Positions 36,073 to 43,905 of a stretch of 47,314 nt of DNA are shown piece by piece. Within the stretch, counting starts at the first letter, position 1; every line of letters begins with the position of its first letter. The position numbers and the translations under genes were made by a program. This DNA is from a bacterium (GTDB taxonomy: Bacteria; Actinomycetota; Acidimicrobiia; Acidimicrobiales; Bin134). Location of the stretch: positions 79,268-126,581 of the forward strand of contig JAPPMA010000019.1 of NCBI GenBank assembly GCA_028819295.1, written 5' to 3'. The notes under the pieces were generated by a model. It was not told the origin of the DNA and did no database searches. It was given only the letters and a program-made list of their open reading frames with translations.

Positions 36073-36177
36073 GTCTATGCCTCCCCATTAGAACGCCGTC
36101 GATTCATCTGCGTTGTCGGCGATGATACCAGCTTCTCCGGCATTTGTTGGGGGAGCTGGGTCTGCCACCATAGGGGG

Positions 36178-37308
36178 GTGCTGACCAAATTCGACGATTT
36201 CCCCATCCACCAGACCCCCGACCCCATTTCCACCCCTTCCACCGGGGAGAAGGACTTCTACGAGCGCTACTGGTTCAACGGCTACTCCAAGATCGGCGAC
36301 ATGTACCTCGGTGTGGGCACCGCACGCTATCCCCACCTCGACATCCAGGACTGCGGCATCAGCATCGTCCACAACGGGGTGCAGCACGCCTTCCACGTCT
36401 CGGGCCGGGCCAACCCCGAGCCCTCCGACCTCAGCGTCGGCCCGTTCAACCTGGAGATCACCGAGCCCATGAAGGCCTGTCGGGTGGTGCTGGCGCCCAA
36501 CGACACCGACTTCGCCGCCGACCTCACCTTCGAGGCCCGCACCGCGGCCATCGAGGAGCCCCGCCACCACTGGTCTGACGGCAGCCGCCGGATCATGGAC
36601 ACCACCCGGTTCACCCAGTTCGGCCGCTGGCACGGCTGGATCGAATACGACGGCCAGCGCATGGAGATCGACCGGGCAGCGACCTACGGCACCAAAGACC
36701 GCTCCTGGGGCGTGCGCCCGGTGGCCGGCGGCGACAACCGGGGCGCTCCCCAGGCGCCGCGGGCCATGGGGCTGTTCTTCTTGTGGGCCCCCCTGCACTG
36801 GGACGACATGTGCAGCCACTACCAGCTGTTCGAGGACACCCTGGGCCGGCCCCGGTTCCACGTGGGCGCCTTTCTGCCCGCCTATGAGTCCCTCGCCGCC
36901 AATCCCGGCGTGGAGGATCCCGGCGTGGAACCCATGCACCGCTTAGAGCACCAACTCGAGTTCGAGCCCGGCAGTCGCATGATCAAATCGGCCACTCTGG
37001 CCATGACCTCGCTGGAAGACGACACCCGCCACGAGATCACCTTCGAGAAGCAGTTCACCTACCGCATGAAGGGCATCGGCTACAGCCACCCCACGTGGTC
37101 GCACGGCGACTGGAAGGGCGAGCTGGCCATGGAGTCGGAGCGCTGGAAGCTGGCCGACGTCGACGAGGCCGCCTTCGAGAACCAGCACGTCCAGCACCTG
37201 ATGAAGGTCCGCATGGGAGATCGCCAAGGCATCGGCGTCCTAGAGCAGTCCATCTTCGGCCCCTACCGCCCCTACGGCCTTGAGGGACACATAGCTCCAC
37301 CCGGCTAG
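36178..37308 (+). CDS. Hypothetical protein, possibly lipocalin-like (AttH/CrtC-type)
   Basis: Protein of 376 residues from GTG 36178 (MLTKFDDFPIHQTPDP). No signal peptide or membrane segment. The pattern RFTQFGRWHGWIEYDGQRMEIDRAATYGTKDRSWGVRP, ending in a DRSWG(V)RP motif, resembles proteins of the AttH/CrtC-like beta-barrel group, but the match is weak. Rich in Trp, His and acidic residues, suggesting a compact beta fold. It diverges from kamA over a 105-bp gap and converges on an SDR with overlapping stop codons. Function unknown. Confidence 0.7.
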   Translation: MLTKFDDFPIHQTPDPISTPSTGEKDFYERYWFNGYSKIGDMYLGVGTARYPHLDIQDCGISIVHNGVQHAFHVSGRANPEPSDLSVGPFNLEITEPMKACRVVLAPNDTDFAADLTFEARTAAIEEPRHHWSDGSRRIMDTTRFTQFGRWHGWIEYDGQRMEIDRAATYGTKDRSWGVRPVAGGDNRGAPQAPRAMGLFFLWAPLHWDDMCSHYQLFEDTLGRPRFHVGAFLPAYESLAANPGVEDPGVEPMHRLEHQLEFEPGSRMIKSATLAMTSLEDDTRHEITFEKQFTYRMKGIGYSHPTWSHGDWKGELAMESERWKLADVDEAAFENQHVQHLMKVRMGDRQGIGVLEQSIFGPYRPYGLEGHIAPPG

Positions 37309-38072
37309 CGCAGATAGGCATCGCCGCCGTCGATGTTGACGGTGGTGCCGGTCATGTAGCCAGCGGTGTCGCTGCACAAAAAGGCGACCACCCGGCCGAT
37401 GTCGACCTCGGCGTCGCCCACCCGCTTGAGGGCGAAGCGCTCTTGGAGGGCGGCGAAACCCTCGGGGTTGAACCCCTTCCAATCCTCCATGGCCGGCGAC
37501 ATGGCCACCGGCATCAAGGTGATGGCCCGGATGCCGTCGGCACCCCACTCCATGGCCGCGGCTCGGGTGATCGACTGGATGGCCGACTTCACCCCGGCGT
37601 ACACCCCCATGCCGCTGGGGTTGGTCTTGAGGCTCGATCCCGAGCCCTGGTTGATGATCACCCCGCCGTCCTTGAGGTGGGGATGGCACAGTCGCATGAA
37701 CCGGATGGAGGCCAGCGCCCCCGACGTCCACGCTGCCATGCACGCCTCGTCGCTCACCTCCAGCAAGTGCCCATGAGGCACCTGCTGGGCGTTGTTCACC
37801 AGGATGTCGACGGTGCCGAAATGCTCCACCGTGCGATCCACGCACGCCTGAATATCGTCCAGCTCGTTCACGTCGCACACCAGCGCAAGGGCCGAACCGC
37901 CCCGCTCGGTGATCTCGGCCGCCACCGCCTGCACCTTCGACTCGGTACGCGCCGCCACCGTCACCCCGGCCCCCTCGGCCGCCAGAGCCAGAGCGATCCC
38001 CCGGCCCACTCCCTGCCCCCCGCCGGTCACGATGGCCGTCTTCCCGTCAAGCATTCCCATGACGTCGAACAC
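37305..38072 (-). CDS. Short-chain dehydrogenase/reductase
   Basis: Classical SDR of 255 residues with the cofactor loop TGGGQGVG (16-23), a NNA motif (93-95), catalytic Tyr158 and Lys162 (YAGVK) and the C-terminal DTAGYMTGTTVNIDGGDAYLR. The cofactor loop and Arg42 suggest NADP(H). Start is GTG 38072 or the in-frame ATGs at 38060 and 38054. Its stop shares the palindrome CTAG with the convergent gene, so the two coding regions overlap by 4 bp. Substrate unknown. Confidence 0.88.
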   Translation of the reverse strand: MFDVMGMLDGKTAIVTGGGQGVGRGIALALAAEGAGVTVAARTESKVQAVAAEITERGGSALALVCDVNELDDIQACVDRTVEHFGTVDILVNNAQQVPHGHLLEVSDEACMAAWTSGALASIRFMRLCHPHLKDGGVIINQGSGSSLKTNPSGMGVYAGVKSAIQSITRAAAMEWGADGIRAITLMPVAMSPAMEDWKGFNPEGFAALQERFALKRVGDAEVDIGRVVAFLCSDTAGYMTGTTVNIDGGDAYLR

Positions 38073-38114
38073 TATCCCGGCGAGCTGGGCAAACCACGGG
38101 CGACCGGCGCTGAG

Positions 38115-38205
38115 CGGAGAGGGTGGGATTCGAACCCACGAACCACCTTGCGGCAGTTACTTCCTTAGCAGGGAAGCGCCTTCAACCGGACTCGGCCACC
38201 TCTCC
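38115..38205 (-). tRNA. tRNA-Ser (anticodon GCT)
   Basis: Read on -, a class II tRNA with a GGAGAGG/CCTCTCC acceptor stem, a long variable arm, the T arm with GGTTCGAATCC and a G discriminator. The anticodon loop is CTGCTAA, anticodon GCT (codons AGC, AGU). The 3' CCA is not encoded. Confidence 0.95.
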
Positions 38206-38304
38206 GGGCCCCCCACCCTAGCGGCTCGCTCCCAGCCGAGCACTGAATTTCTTGGGCGCAATTCACCCCCTCAGCACTGCTCGCCCACCACTATTCTCTC
38301 GCTC

Positions 38305-38391
38305 GGAGGGATGGCAGAGCGGACGATTGCAGCGGCCTTGAAAGCCGTAGGGCCTTCCGGGGTCCCGGGGGTTCGAATCCCCCTCCCTCCG
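38305..38391 (+). tRNA. tRNA-Ser (anticodon TGA)
   Basis: Class II tRNA with acceptor GGAGGGA/TCCCTCC, anticodon loop CTTGAAA (TGA, codons UCA and others by wobble), a long variable arm, a GGTTCGAATCC T arm and a G discriminator. The 3' CCA is not encoded. It is 99 bp from the tRNA-Ser(GCT) gene, on the other strand. Confidence 0.96.
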
Positions 38392-38432
38392 CAACCCGGC
38401 TGGCCGAGGCCGAGCCGCCCGCACATCTGCCC

Positions 38433-39845
38433 ATGAGCCTTCGACGACTCCTCAAGAGCCATCTGGCCCCCCACCGCCGGGCCATCGTGCTCGTCCTCAT
38501 CCTCCAGGCCGGCCAGACCACCACCGGACTGCTGCTGCCGGGGCTGAACGCCACCCTGATCGACGACGGCGTCCTGCTCGACGACCAATCGGTGATCTGG
38601 CGGATGGGCGGGATCATGCTGCTGGTATCGTTCATCCAGGTTGTGCTGCTCACCGGGGCGGTCTGGTATGCATCGGAGGTGGCCATGGCCTTCGGCCGCG
38701 ACATCCGGCGCGACGTGTTCGACCGGGTCACCCGCTACTCCACCAGGGAGATCGGCCGGTTCGGCACCCCCTCGCTCATCACCCGGATCACCAACGACAC
38801 CCACCAGATCCAGACGCTGACGGCGCTGGTGGGAACCATGATGATCACCGCCCCGCTCACCATGGCCGCCGGCACCGTGCTCGCCATTCGCACCGACGCC
38901 GGCCTGTCGGTGCTGCTGTTGGTAGTGGTGCCCCTTGAGATTGTGGTGGCGGGCTCGATCATCATCGCCATGAACCCGGCGTTCCAGCAGATGCAAGAGC
39001 GCATCGACCGGATCAACGCCGTGCTGCGCGAGCAGATCACCGGCGTCCGGGTGGTGCGGGCCTTCACCCGGGAGCCAACCGATCCAGTGCGGGACTTCGC
39101 CCAGCCGGGGACGGTGCAGTTCCAAGAGGCTGGCTTCCGATATCCCGGTGCTTAGCATCCCGTGCTCGAAGCCGTGTCGTTCACCGCCGCCCCCGGGGAG
39201 ACCACCGCCATCATCGGCCCCACCGGCACCGGCAAGACCACGCTGGTGAACCTGCTGCTGCGGTTCTACGAGCTCGACAGCGGCCGCATAACCCTCGACG
39301 GAGTCGACATCACCGCCATTCCCCGCCGGGAGCTGCGGTCGAAGTTCGGCATGGTGCTCCAGGACACCTGGCTGTTCGGCGACACCATCTGGGAGAACCT
39401 CCGCTACGGCAATCCCGACGCCACCGACGCCCAGATCATCGAGGCCGCCCGGGTCACCTATGTGGACCGCTTCGTCCACTCGCTTCCCGAGGGCTACGAC
39501 ACCGTGATCAACGACGAGGGCGACAACATCTCCGCCGGCCAGAAGCAGCTCCTCACCATCGCCCGGGCCTTCCTCGCCGACCCGGCCATTTTGATTCTTG
39601 ACGAGGCGACCTCGTCGGTGGACACCCGCACCGAGGTGCTGATCCAAGAGGCCATGAACGCCCTGCGCGCCGACCGAACCAGCTTCGTGATCGCCCACCG
39701 CCTGTCCACCATCCGCGGCGCAGATGCCATCGTGGTGATGGACGGCGGCCGCATCGCCGAACAGGGCTCCCACGACGAACTCTTGGCCCGCGGCGGCCCC
39801 TACGCCAACCTCCACGCCGCCCAATTCGCCGGCCAAGCCACCTGA
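38433..39845 (+). pseudogene. Decayed ABC exporter (one-gene membrane plus ATPase type)
   Basis: From ATG 38433 the frame encodes the N-terminal membrane segments of an ABC exporter (MSLRRLLKSHLAPHR; RDIRRDVFDRVTRYSTREIGRFGTPSLITRITNDT) up to RVVRAFTREP. About 100 residues that normally carry the last two membrane helices are then missing, and the sequence jumps to the start of the nucleotide-binding domain (TVQFQEAGFRYPGA). An in-frame TAG at 39153-39155 follows, where Glu is usual. After it the same frame continues from 39162 with a complete ATPase domain: Walker [10 protein letters not shown], signature SAGQ, Walker [11 protein letters not shown], and a switch His. Two independent lesions in one frame mark a pseudogene. 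The 39162-39845 part could still be translated as a 227-residue ATPase, but would have no membrane domain. Confidence 0.85.
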
Positions 39846-39876
39846 CCCCCGACAAAGCGAACCCACCAAAAAATGG

Positions 39877-39961
39877 CGGAGGGGGTGGGATTCGAACCCA
39901 CGGTGACTTGCGCCACACACGCTTTCCAAGCGTGCCGATTCGGCCGCTCTCGCACCCCTCC
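39877..39961 (-). tRNA. tRNA-Ser (anticodon GGA)
   Basis: On -, a class II tRNA with acceptor GGAGGGG/CCCCTCC, anticodon loop TTGGAAA (GGA, codons UCC and UCU), a variable arm of normal length and a T arm with GGTTCGAATCC. Discriminator G. The 3' CCA is not encoded. Confidence 0.96.
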
Positions 39962-40052
39962 GGGAGCAGAAAAACTACCGCAACCTGACGGGCGGACCTG
40001 CACCGATTGCCGCTATCCTGTTGCCATCCGGGTCGTGGGCCCGGTTTGGAAT

Positions 40053-40158
40053 GTGATGGTCGGGTCCTGTGCAATGCCAGCCCGTGAACCGAGTCAGGGC
40101 CGGGAGGCAGCAGCTCTCAGCGGATCCTGGGGTGTGCCGCAGATTGCCTGGCCATCAC
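40053..40158 (+). ncRNA. ffs: Signal recognition particle RNA (4.5S, small bacterial type)
   Basis: The apical SRP domain is clear: GTCAGGGCCGGGAGGCAGCAGC with the GGATCC side and the downstream GGGTGTGCCGCAGATTGCC. The helix is closed by GTGATGGTC (40053-40061) and GGCCATCAC (40150-40158). Pairing continues further out, between 40039-40045 and 40166-40172, so the transcript or precursor may be longer. It lies just before dnaX, a common place in actinobacteria. Ffh itself is not in the window. Confidence 0.92.
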
Positions 40159-40223
40159 TTTCGAGACCGGGCACACGTCCAGCGTGAGCCCCATTGTCAC
40201 TCAGCCTGAGTAAAGTCGGCGCA

Positions 40224-42095
40224 ATGGCCCTTCAGTCGCTCTACCGACGGTACCGGCCGGGCTGCTTCGCGGAGTTGCGGGGGCAAGAGTCCGTCGTCCG
40301 AGCTCTCCAGAACGCGGTTCACCAGGGGCGGGTCGGCCACGCATACTTGTTCAGCGGCCCCCGAGGCACAGGCAAGACCAGCACGGCCCGCATCCTGGCC
40401 AAAGCCCTCAACTGCACCGACTTGAGAAGCGACGGCGAGCCCTGCGGCCAATGCCAGTCGTGTCTGGATGTCGCCAACAACACCTCCTACGACCTCATCG
40501 AGCTCGACGCCGCCTCCAACAACAAGGTGGACGACATCCGCGACCTCATCTCCCGGGTAGCAATGGGCTCTCCCGGCAAGGCCAAGGTGTATGTGCTGGA
40601 CGAGGTCCACATGCTCACCACTGGCGCGGAGAACGCCCTTTTGAAGACACTGGAGGAACCCCCCGACCATGTGGTGTTCGTGCTGTGTACCACCGAACCC
40701 CACAAGGTTGTGCCCACCATCCGCAGCCGCACCCAGCACTTGGAGTTCAATCTCATCGATGGCGACGTGCTGGCCGACCACGCCCGCTGGGTGGTGGAGC
40801 AGGCCGGGCTGGAGGTGGACAGCGACGCCATCGACCACGCCGTCCACCGAGGCGCCGGGTCGGCCCGGGACACTCTGTCGGCCCTCGACCAGATCGTGGC
40901 CGCCGGCGGTGTCGCCGATCGGCTCGACGCGGTGGACGCCATCGTGGATGCGCTGGTTGGCCAAGACTACGGCCCCGCATTCGTCGCGGTACACGAAACC
41001 CTGCGGTCGGGAAGAGAGCCTCGGGTCATCGGCGAGGCCCTGCTCGACCGACTCCGCAACGCCTTTTTGAGCGCGATGGGCGCCGACCTGAACTACCTCA
41101 CTGATGCTCAACAGGAAAGCGCCCGCTCCACCGCGGAACAGATTCCCCCGGCCGGGCTCACCCGGGCCTTGGAAGTGCTGGGCACCGCGCTGGTGGATAT
41201 GCGTCAAGCCCCCGATCCCCGGGTGGACTTGGAAGTAGCGCTGGGACGACTCACCCGCCGCGACCTCGACACCGACATCAGCGCCCTGCTCGAGCGCGTC
41301 GAACGCCTCGAGCGCCACGGCCCTCCCTCATCCACTCCCTCGGCAAGCAACGCCGACCCCGCTCCTGGCTCCCCAGACCCGTCGCCCAACAGAGGGCCCA
41401 ACAGCGGGCATGAGCGGGCCCGCGCCGCCATCGCGCATCTGAAGGCAAAGCAGACCACCGACACCGAGCCGCGGTCGATGCCCCGGGATTCTGAGTCCGA
41501 AGAGGCCCCGACCCCGGACCGGGCCCCGCGGCTAACGCTGGGAGCGGTGCGGGCTGGGAAGGCGCCTGCGGCCTCGCCAAACAGCCCGGACGCCGGCGAA
41601 GCCGCCCCGGACGCCGGCGACGTCAACGCCTCCCTGCCCAGCCGCGATGAGATTGTGCTCGCATGGGGTGATGACATTCTGGGGCATCTCCCGAACCGGG
41701 CCCGAGTCCGATTCTACGCGGGCCGGTTCATCGCCAATGATTCCGACAGTCTGGTGTTCGCCCTGCCCGACCAGATCCAACTGAATCGCTGCGAGGAAGT
41801 CCGCGCCGAAGTGGACATCGCCCTTCGCGAGCACTTCGGACGGGCCGTGCCCATGAGGCTGGCCATCGACGACAGCAGCACCGCCCCGCCCCCTGATCTT
41901 CGGCCGGCGACCACCCTCTCCGCTCCGACTGACAACGACGAGCAGGAGGCCGCCAACCCCGAAGAATTCCTAGATGACGAGGCCACCACCCAGGAAGCCA
42001 TCTCAAGCCTCATGGCCGCATTCCCCGACTCCGAACTGGTCACCCTGGATCCCCCCGCTGCCTCCGGACGCCAGGGCCCCAGACCTCCGGGATAG
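40224..42095 (+). CDS. dnaX: DNA polymerase III subunits gamma and tau
   Basis: Clamp-loader ATPase. ATG 40224 gives MALQSLYRRYRPGCFAELRGQ, the normal start, and 623 residues. The Walker A loop is GPRGTGKTS (45-53), the zinc cysteines are Cys64, Cys74, Cys77 and Cys80, and the sensor segments VYVLDEVHMLTTGAENALLKTLEEPP and RSRTQHLEF follow. The C-terminal half from about residue 370 is Pro/Ala/Glu-rich and of low complexity, as in other tau parts. I did not see a slippery heptamer or pause hairpin that would clearly yield gamma. ybaB, often next, is missing. Confidence 0.95.
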   Translation: MALQSLYRRYRPGCFAELRGQESVVRALQNAVHQGRVGHAYLFSGPRGTGKTSTARILAKALNCTDLRSDGEPCGQCQSCLDVANNTSYDLIELDAASNNKVDDIRDLISRVAMGSPGKAKVYVLDEVHMLTTGAENALLKTLEEPPDHVVFVLCTTEPHKVVPTIRSRTQHLEFNLIDGDVLADHARWVVEQAGLEVDSDAIDHAVHRGAGSARDTLSALDQIVAAGGVADRLDAVDAIVDALVGQDYGPAFVAVHETLRSGREPRVIGEALLDRLRNAFLSAMGADLNYLTDAQQESARSTAEQIPPAGLTRALEVLGTALVDMRQAPDPRVDLEVALGRLTRRDLDTDISALLERVERLERHGPPSSTPSASNADPAPGSPDPSPNRGPNSGHERARAAIAHLKAKQTTDTEPRSMPRDSESEEAPTPDRAPRLTLGAVRAGKAPAASPNSPDAGEAAPDAGDVNASLPSRDEIVLAWGDDILGHLPNRARVRFYAGRFIANDSDSLVFALPDQIQLNRCEEVRAEVDIALREHFGRAVPMRLAIDDSSTAPPPDLRPATTLSAPTDNDEQEAANPEEFLDDEATTQEAISSLMAAFPDSELVTLDPPAASGRQGPRPPG

Positions 42096-42101
42096 GCGAA
42101 C

Positions 42102-42713
42102 ATGAGCAGCTTCTACTCCGCTCCCGTCCAGATATTGATCGACGAGCTGGGCCGACTGCCCGGCATCGGCCCGAAGTCGGCCCAGCGCATCGCCTTCCAT
42201 CTCCTGAAACTGTCGGATCAGGACGCCCGGCGACTGGCTGATGCCATAACGGAGGCCAAAGCCAGAATCCAGTTCTGCCAGCGGTGCTTCAACATCAGCG
42301 AGCATTCCGAATGCGAGCTGTGTGCCGATCACCGGCGCGACCCGGCCATCCTGTGCGTGGTGGAGGAACCCCGCGACATCGTGGCACTGGAGAAGACTCG
42401 GGATTTCCGGGGCCGCTACCACGTGCTTGGCGGTGCCATCAACCCCATCGAGGGCATCGGCCCCGATCAGCTCCGGATCAAAGATCTGCTGGCCCGCATC
42501 GATGACGAGAACGTCACCGAGGTCATCTGCTGCACAAACCCCAACATCGAGGGGGAAGCCACCGCCATGTACCTGGCCCGGCTCATCGAGCCGCTAGGTG
42601 TGGCCGTCACCCGCATTGCCAGCGGCCTTCCGGTGGGAGGCGATCTGGAATATGCCGACGAGCTCACCCTCAGCCGGGCGCTGGAGGGGCGCCAGCGCAT
42701 CACCGCCAACTGA
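42102..42713 (+). CDS. recR: Recombination protein RecR
   Basis: Works with RecO and RecF in gap repair. The 203-residue protein has an N-terminal HhH ([17 protein letters not shown]), a zinc finger with Cys59, Cys62, Cys71 and Cys74 (CQRCF ... CELC), and a TOPRIM-type domain ([43 protein letters not shown]). It begins 6 bp after dnaX and is the end of that operon; the following 300 bp have no intact gene. Confidence 0.96.
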   Translation: MSSFYSAPVQILIDELGRLPGIGPKSAQRIAFHLLKLSDQDARRLADAITEAKARIQFCQRCFNISEHSECELCADHRRDPAILCVVEEPRDIVALEKTRDFRGRYHVLGGAINPIEGIGPDQLRIKDLLARIDDENVTEVICCTNPNIEGEATAMYLARLIEPLGVAVTRIASGLPVGGDLEYADELTLSRALEGRQRITAN

Positions 42714-42858
42714 AGCGGGCAAACCCCACAAACAAGACACCGCCTCAGCGGGTCGGGCGGGGGGCAATGGAACCGACACGCTTGAGGCGGCGCTTGTTTG
42801 TTTCATTTATATTACGAAGATGACAAAACAAAGTCAAGTCATAGTTGATCTGTAACAA

Positions 42859-42963
42859 TCAAACCCGAACCAACAGCGAGGGATCGGACCCAGCCACCTG
42901 GCCGCCGCCCGACATCTTCCCTATGGGCGTGCGGGCACCGGCCAAGATCACCGTCTCACTCAT
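42859..42963 (-). pseudogene. 5' remnant of an acetyl-CoA acetyltransferase (thiolase) gene
   Basis: On - from ATG 42963 the first 20 codons read MSETVILAGARTPIGKMSGG, the typical N-terminus of bacterial thiolases. A ribosome-binding-like AAGGGGA is present upstream. After GGG the similarity ends and the frame stops at 42859, after 34 codons, where the AT-rich patch begins. The remaining 370 or so codons of a thiolase are absent. Confidence 0.75.
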
Positions 42964-42980
42964 TGCTTCCCCTTGCCTGC

Positions 42981-43008
42981 TTGTGGACACTGCCGAACAG
43001 GATACGGT
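42981..43008 (+). promoter_or_regulatory. Possible leaderless promoter of the exonuclease gene
   Basis: TTGTGG at 42981-42986 and TACGGT at 43003-43008 are 16 bp apart. The -10 ends 6 bp before GTG 43015, so the mRNA could begin at the start codon. No ribosome binding site is seen. Confidence 0.4.
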
Positions 43009-43014
43009 CAGAGC

Positions 43015-43890
43015 GTGCGGATCCACTTGGTTGATGGCACATATGAGCTGTTCCGCTATCACTTCTCCCCCGGCAACCGCGATCCCGAATTCGGCGCGGC
43101 CCGAGGGGTGGTCCACAGCATGCTTCAACTAATAGACGACGGGGCCACTCACATCGGCGTGGCCACCGACCAGGTGATCGAGTCGTTCCGCAACGAACTC
43201 TGGCCTGGATACAAGACCGGCGAGGGAGTGCCCCCTGAGTTGATGGGCCAGTTCCCCCTGGTTGAGGAGGCTTTGGCCGCCGCCGGCTTCTGCGTCTGGC
43301 CCATGGTGCGCCACGAGGCCGACGACGCAATGGGGGCGGCGGCCCGCAAAGCCACCCTCGAACCCGACGTGGAGCAGGTGCTGATCTGCACCCCCGACAA
43401 GGACCTGGCCCAGTGCGTCACCGCCGACGGGCGCATCGTTCAGTACGACCGCCGCCAGCAGAAGCTCATCGACCATGACGGGGTGGTGGACAAATTCGGA
43501 GTGCTCCCCACATCGATTCCCGACTACCTGGCCCTGGTGGGCGACACCGCCGACGGCTTCGGTGGCCTGCCCGGATGGGGGGCCCGCTCTACCGCCACGG
43601 TGCTCTCCCACTACCACCACCTGGAGAACATCCCCGATGCCGTGGGCCAGTGGGAGGTGAGCCTGCGGGGATCAGCCAAGCTGGCCGCCACCCTGGCCGA
43701 GAATCGGGAGTTGGCCCTGCTGTTTCGCCGCATCGCCACCATCGACGACGCCGCGCCCACCTTCGATCGCCTCGACGAACTAGCCTGGACCGGCCCTGCG
43801 CCCGAATTCCCCGAGCTTATGGGCAGAATGGGGGGCGATCATCTGGTCGAGCGTGCCGAGAAGCTGAAGGCCAGAATCGGACAAGGCTGA
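43015..43890 (+). CDS. 5'-3' exonuclease (Pol I N-terminal domain-like, stand-alone)
   Basis: Structure-specific 5' nuclease of the FEN-1/PolA-exo family, without a polymerase domain. From GTG 43015 the protein has 291 residues; metal-binding acids lie in HLVDGTYELFR, RHEADDAMGA and ICTPDKDLAQ, and the H3TH segment LVGDTADGFGGLPGWGARSTATVL binds DNA. Such stand-alone proteins occur in actinobacteria beside a separate PolA. The longer frame back to 42973 lacks family similarity. It starts next to the thiolase remnant and is followed 15 bp later by the next gene. Confidence 0.88.
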   Translation: MRIHLVDGTYELFRYHFSPGNRDPEFGAARGVVHSMLQLIDDGATHIGVATDQVIESFRNELWPGYKTGEGVPPELMGQFPLVEEALAAAGFCVWPMVRHEADDAMGAAARKATLEPDVEQVLICTPDKDLAQCVTADGRIVQYDRRQQKLIDHDGVVDKFGVLPTSIPDYLALVGDTADGFGGLPGWGARSTATVLSHYHHLENIPDAVGQWEVSLRGSAKLAATLAENRELALLFRRIATIDDAAPTFDRLDELAWTGPAPEFPELMGRMGGDHLVERAEKLKARIGQG

Positions 43891-43905
43891 AAGGAGCGGC
43901 CGCCT

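Larger units (their letters stand above)
42714..43014. other. Intergenic stretch between recR and the exonuclease gene
   Basis: 301 bp without an intact gene. It holds an AT-rich patch (17 G+C of 60 at 42801-42860) and, on -, the start of a thiolase gene (42859-42963). It also carries a possible promoter for the exonuclease gene near 42981-43008. The patch contains an imperfect inverted repeat around 42795-42831. No mobile-element gene is visible. Confidence 0.7.

Noticed and set aside
35152..36177. Long open frame upstream of the hypothetical gene at 36178
   Set aside because: It is antisense to kamA and shows no family pattern.
39153..39155. Selenocysteine or pyrrolysine read-through at the TAG in the ABC exporter
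   Set aside because: TAG is not the Sec codon, no supporting machinery is visible, and the gene also has a large internal deletion.
42973..43014. Longer exonuclease start
   Set aside because: The added residues lack similarity and overlap the thiolase remnant; the -10 box fits GTG 43015.
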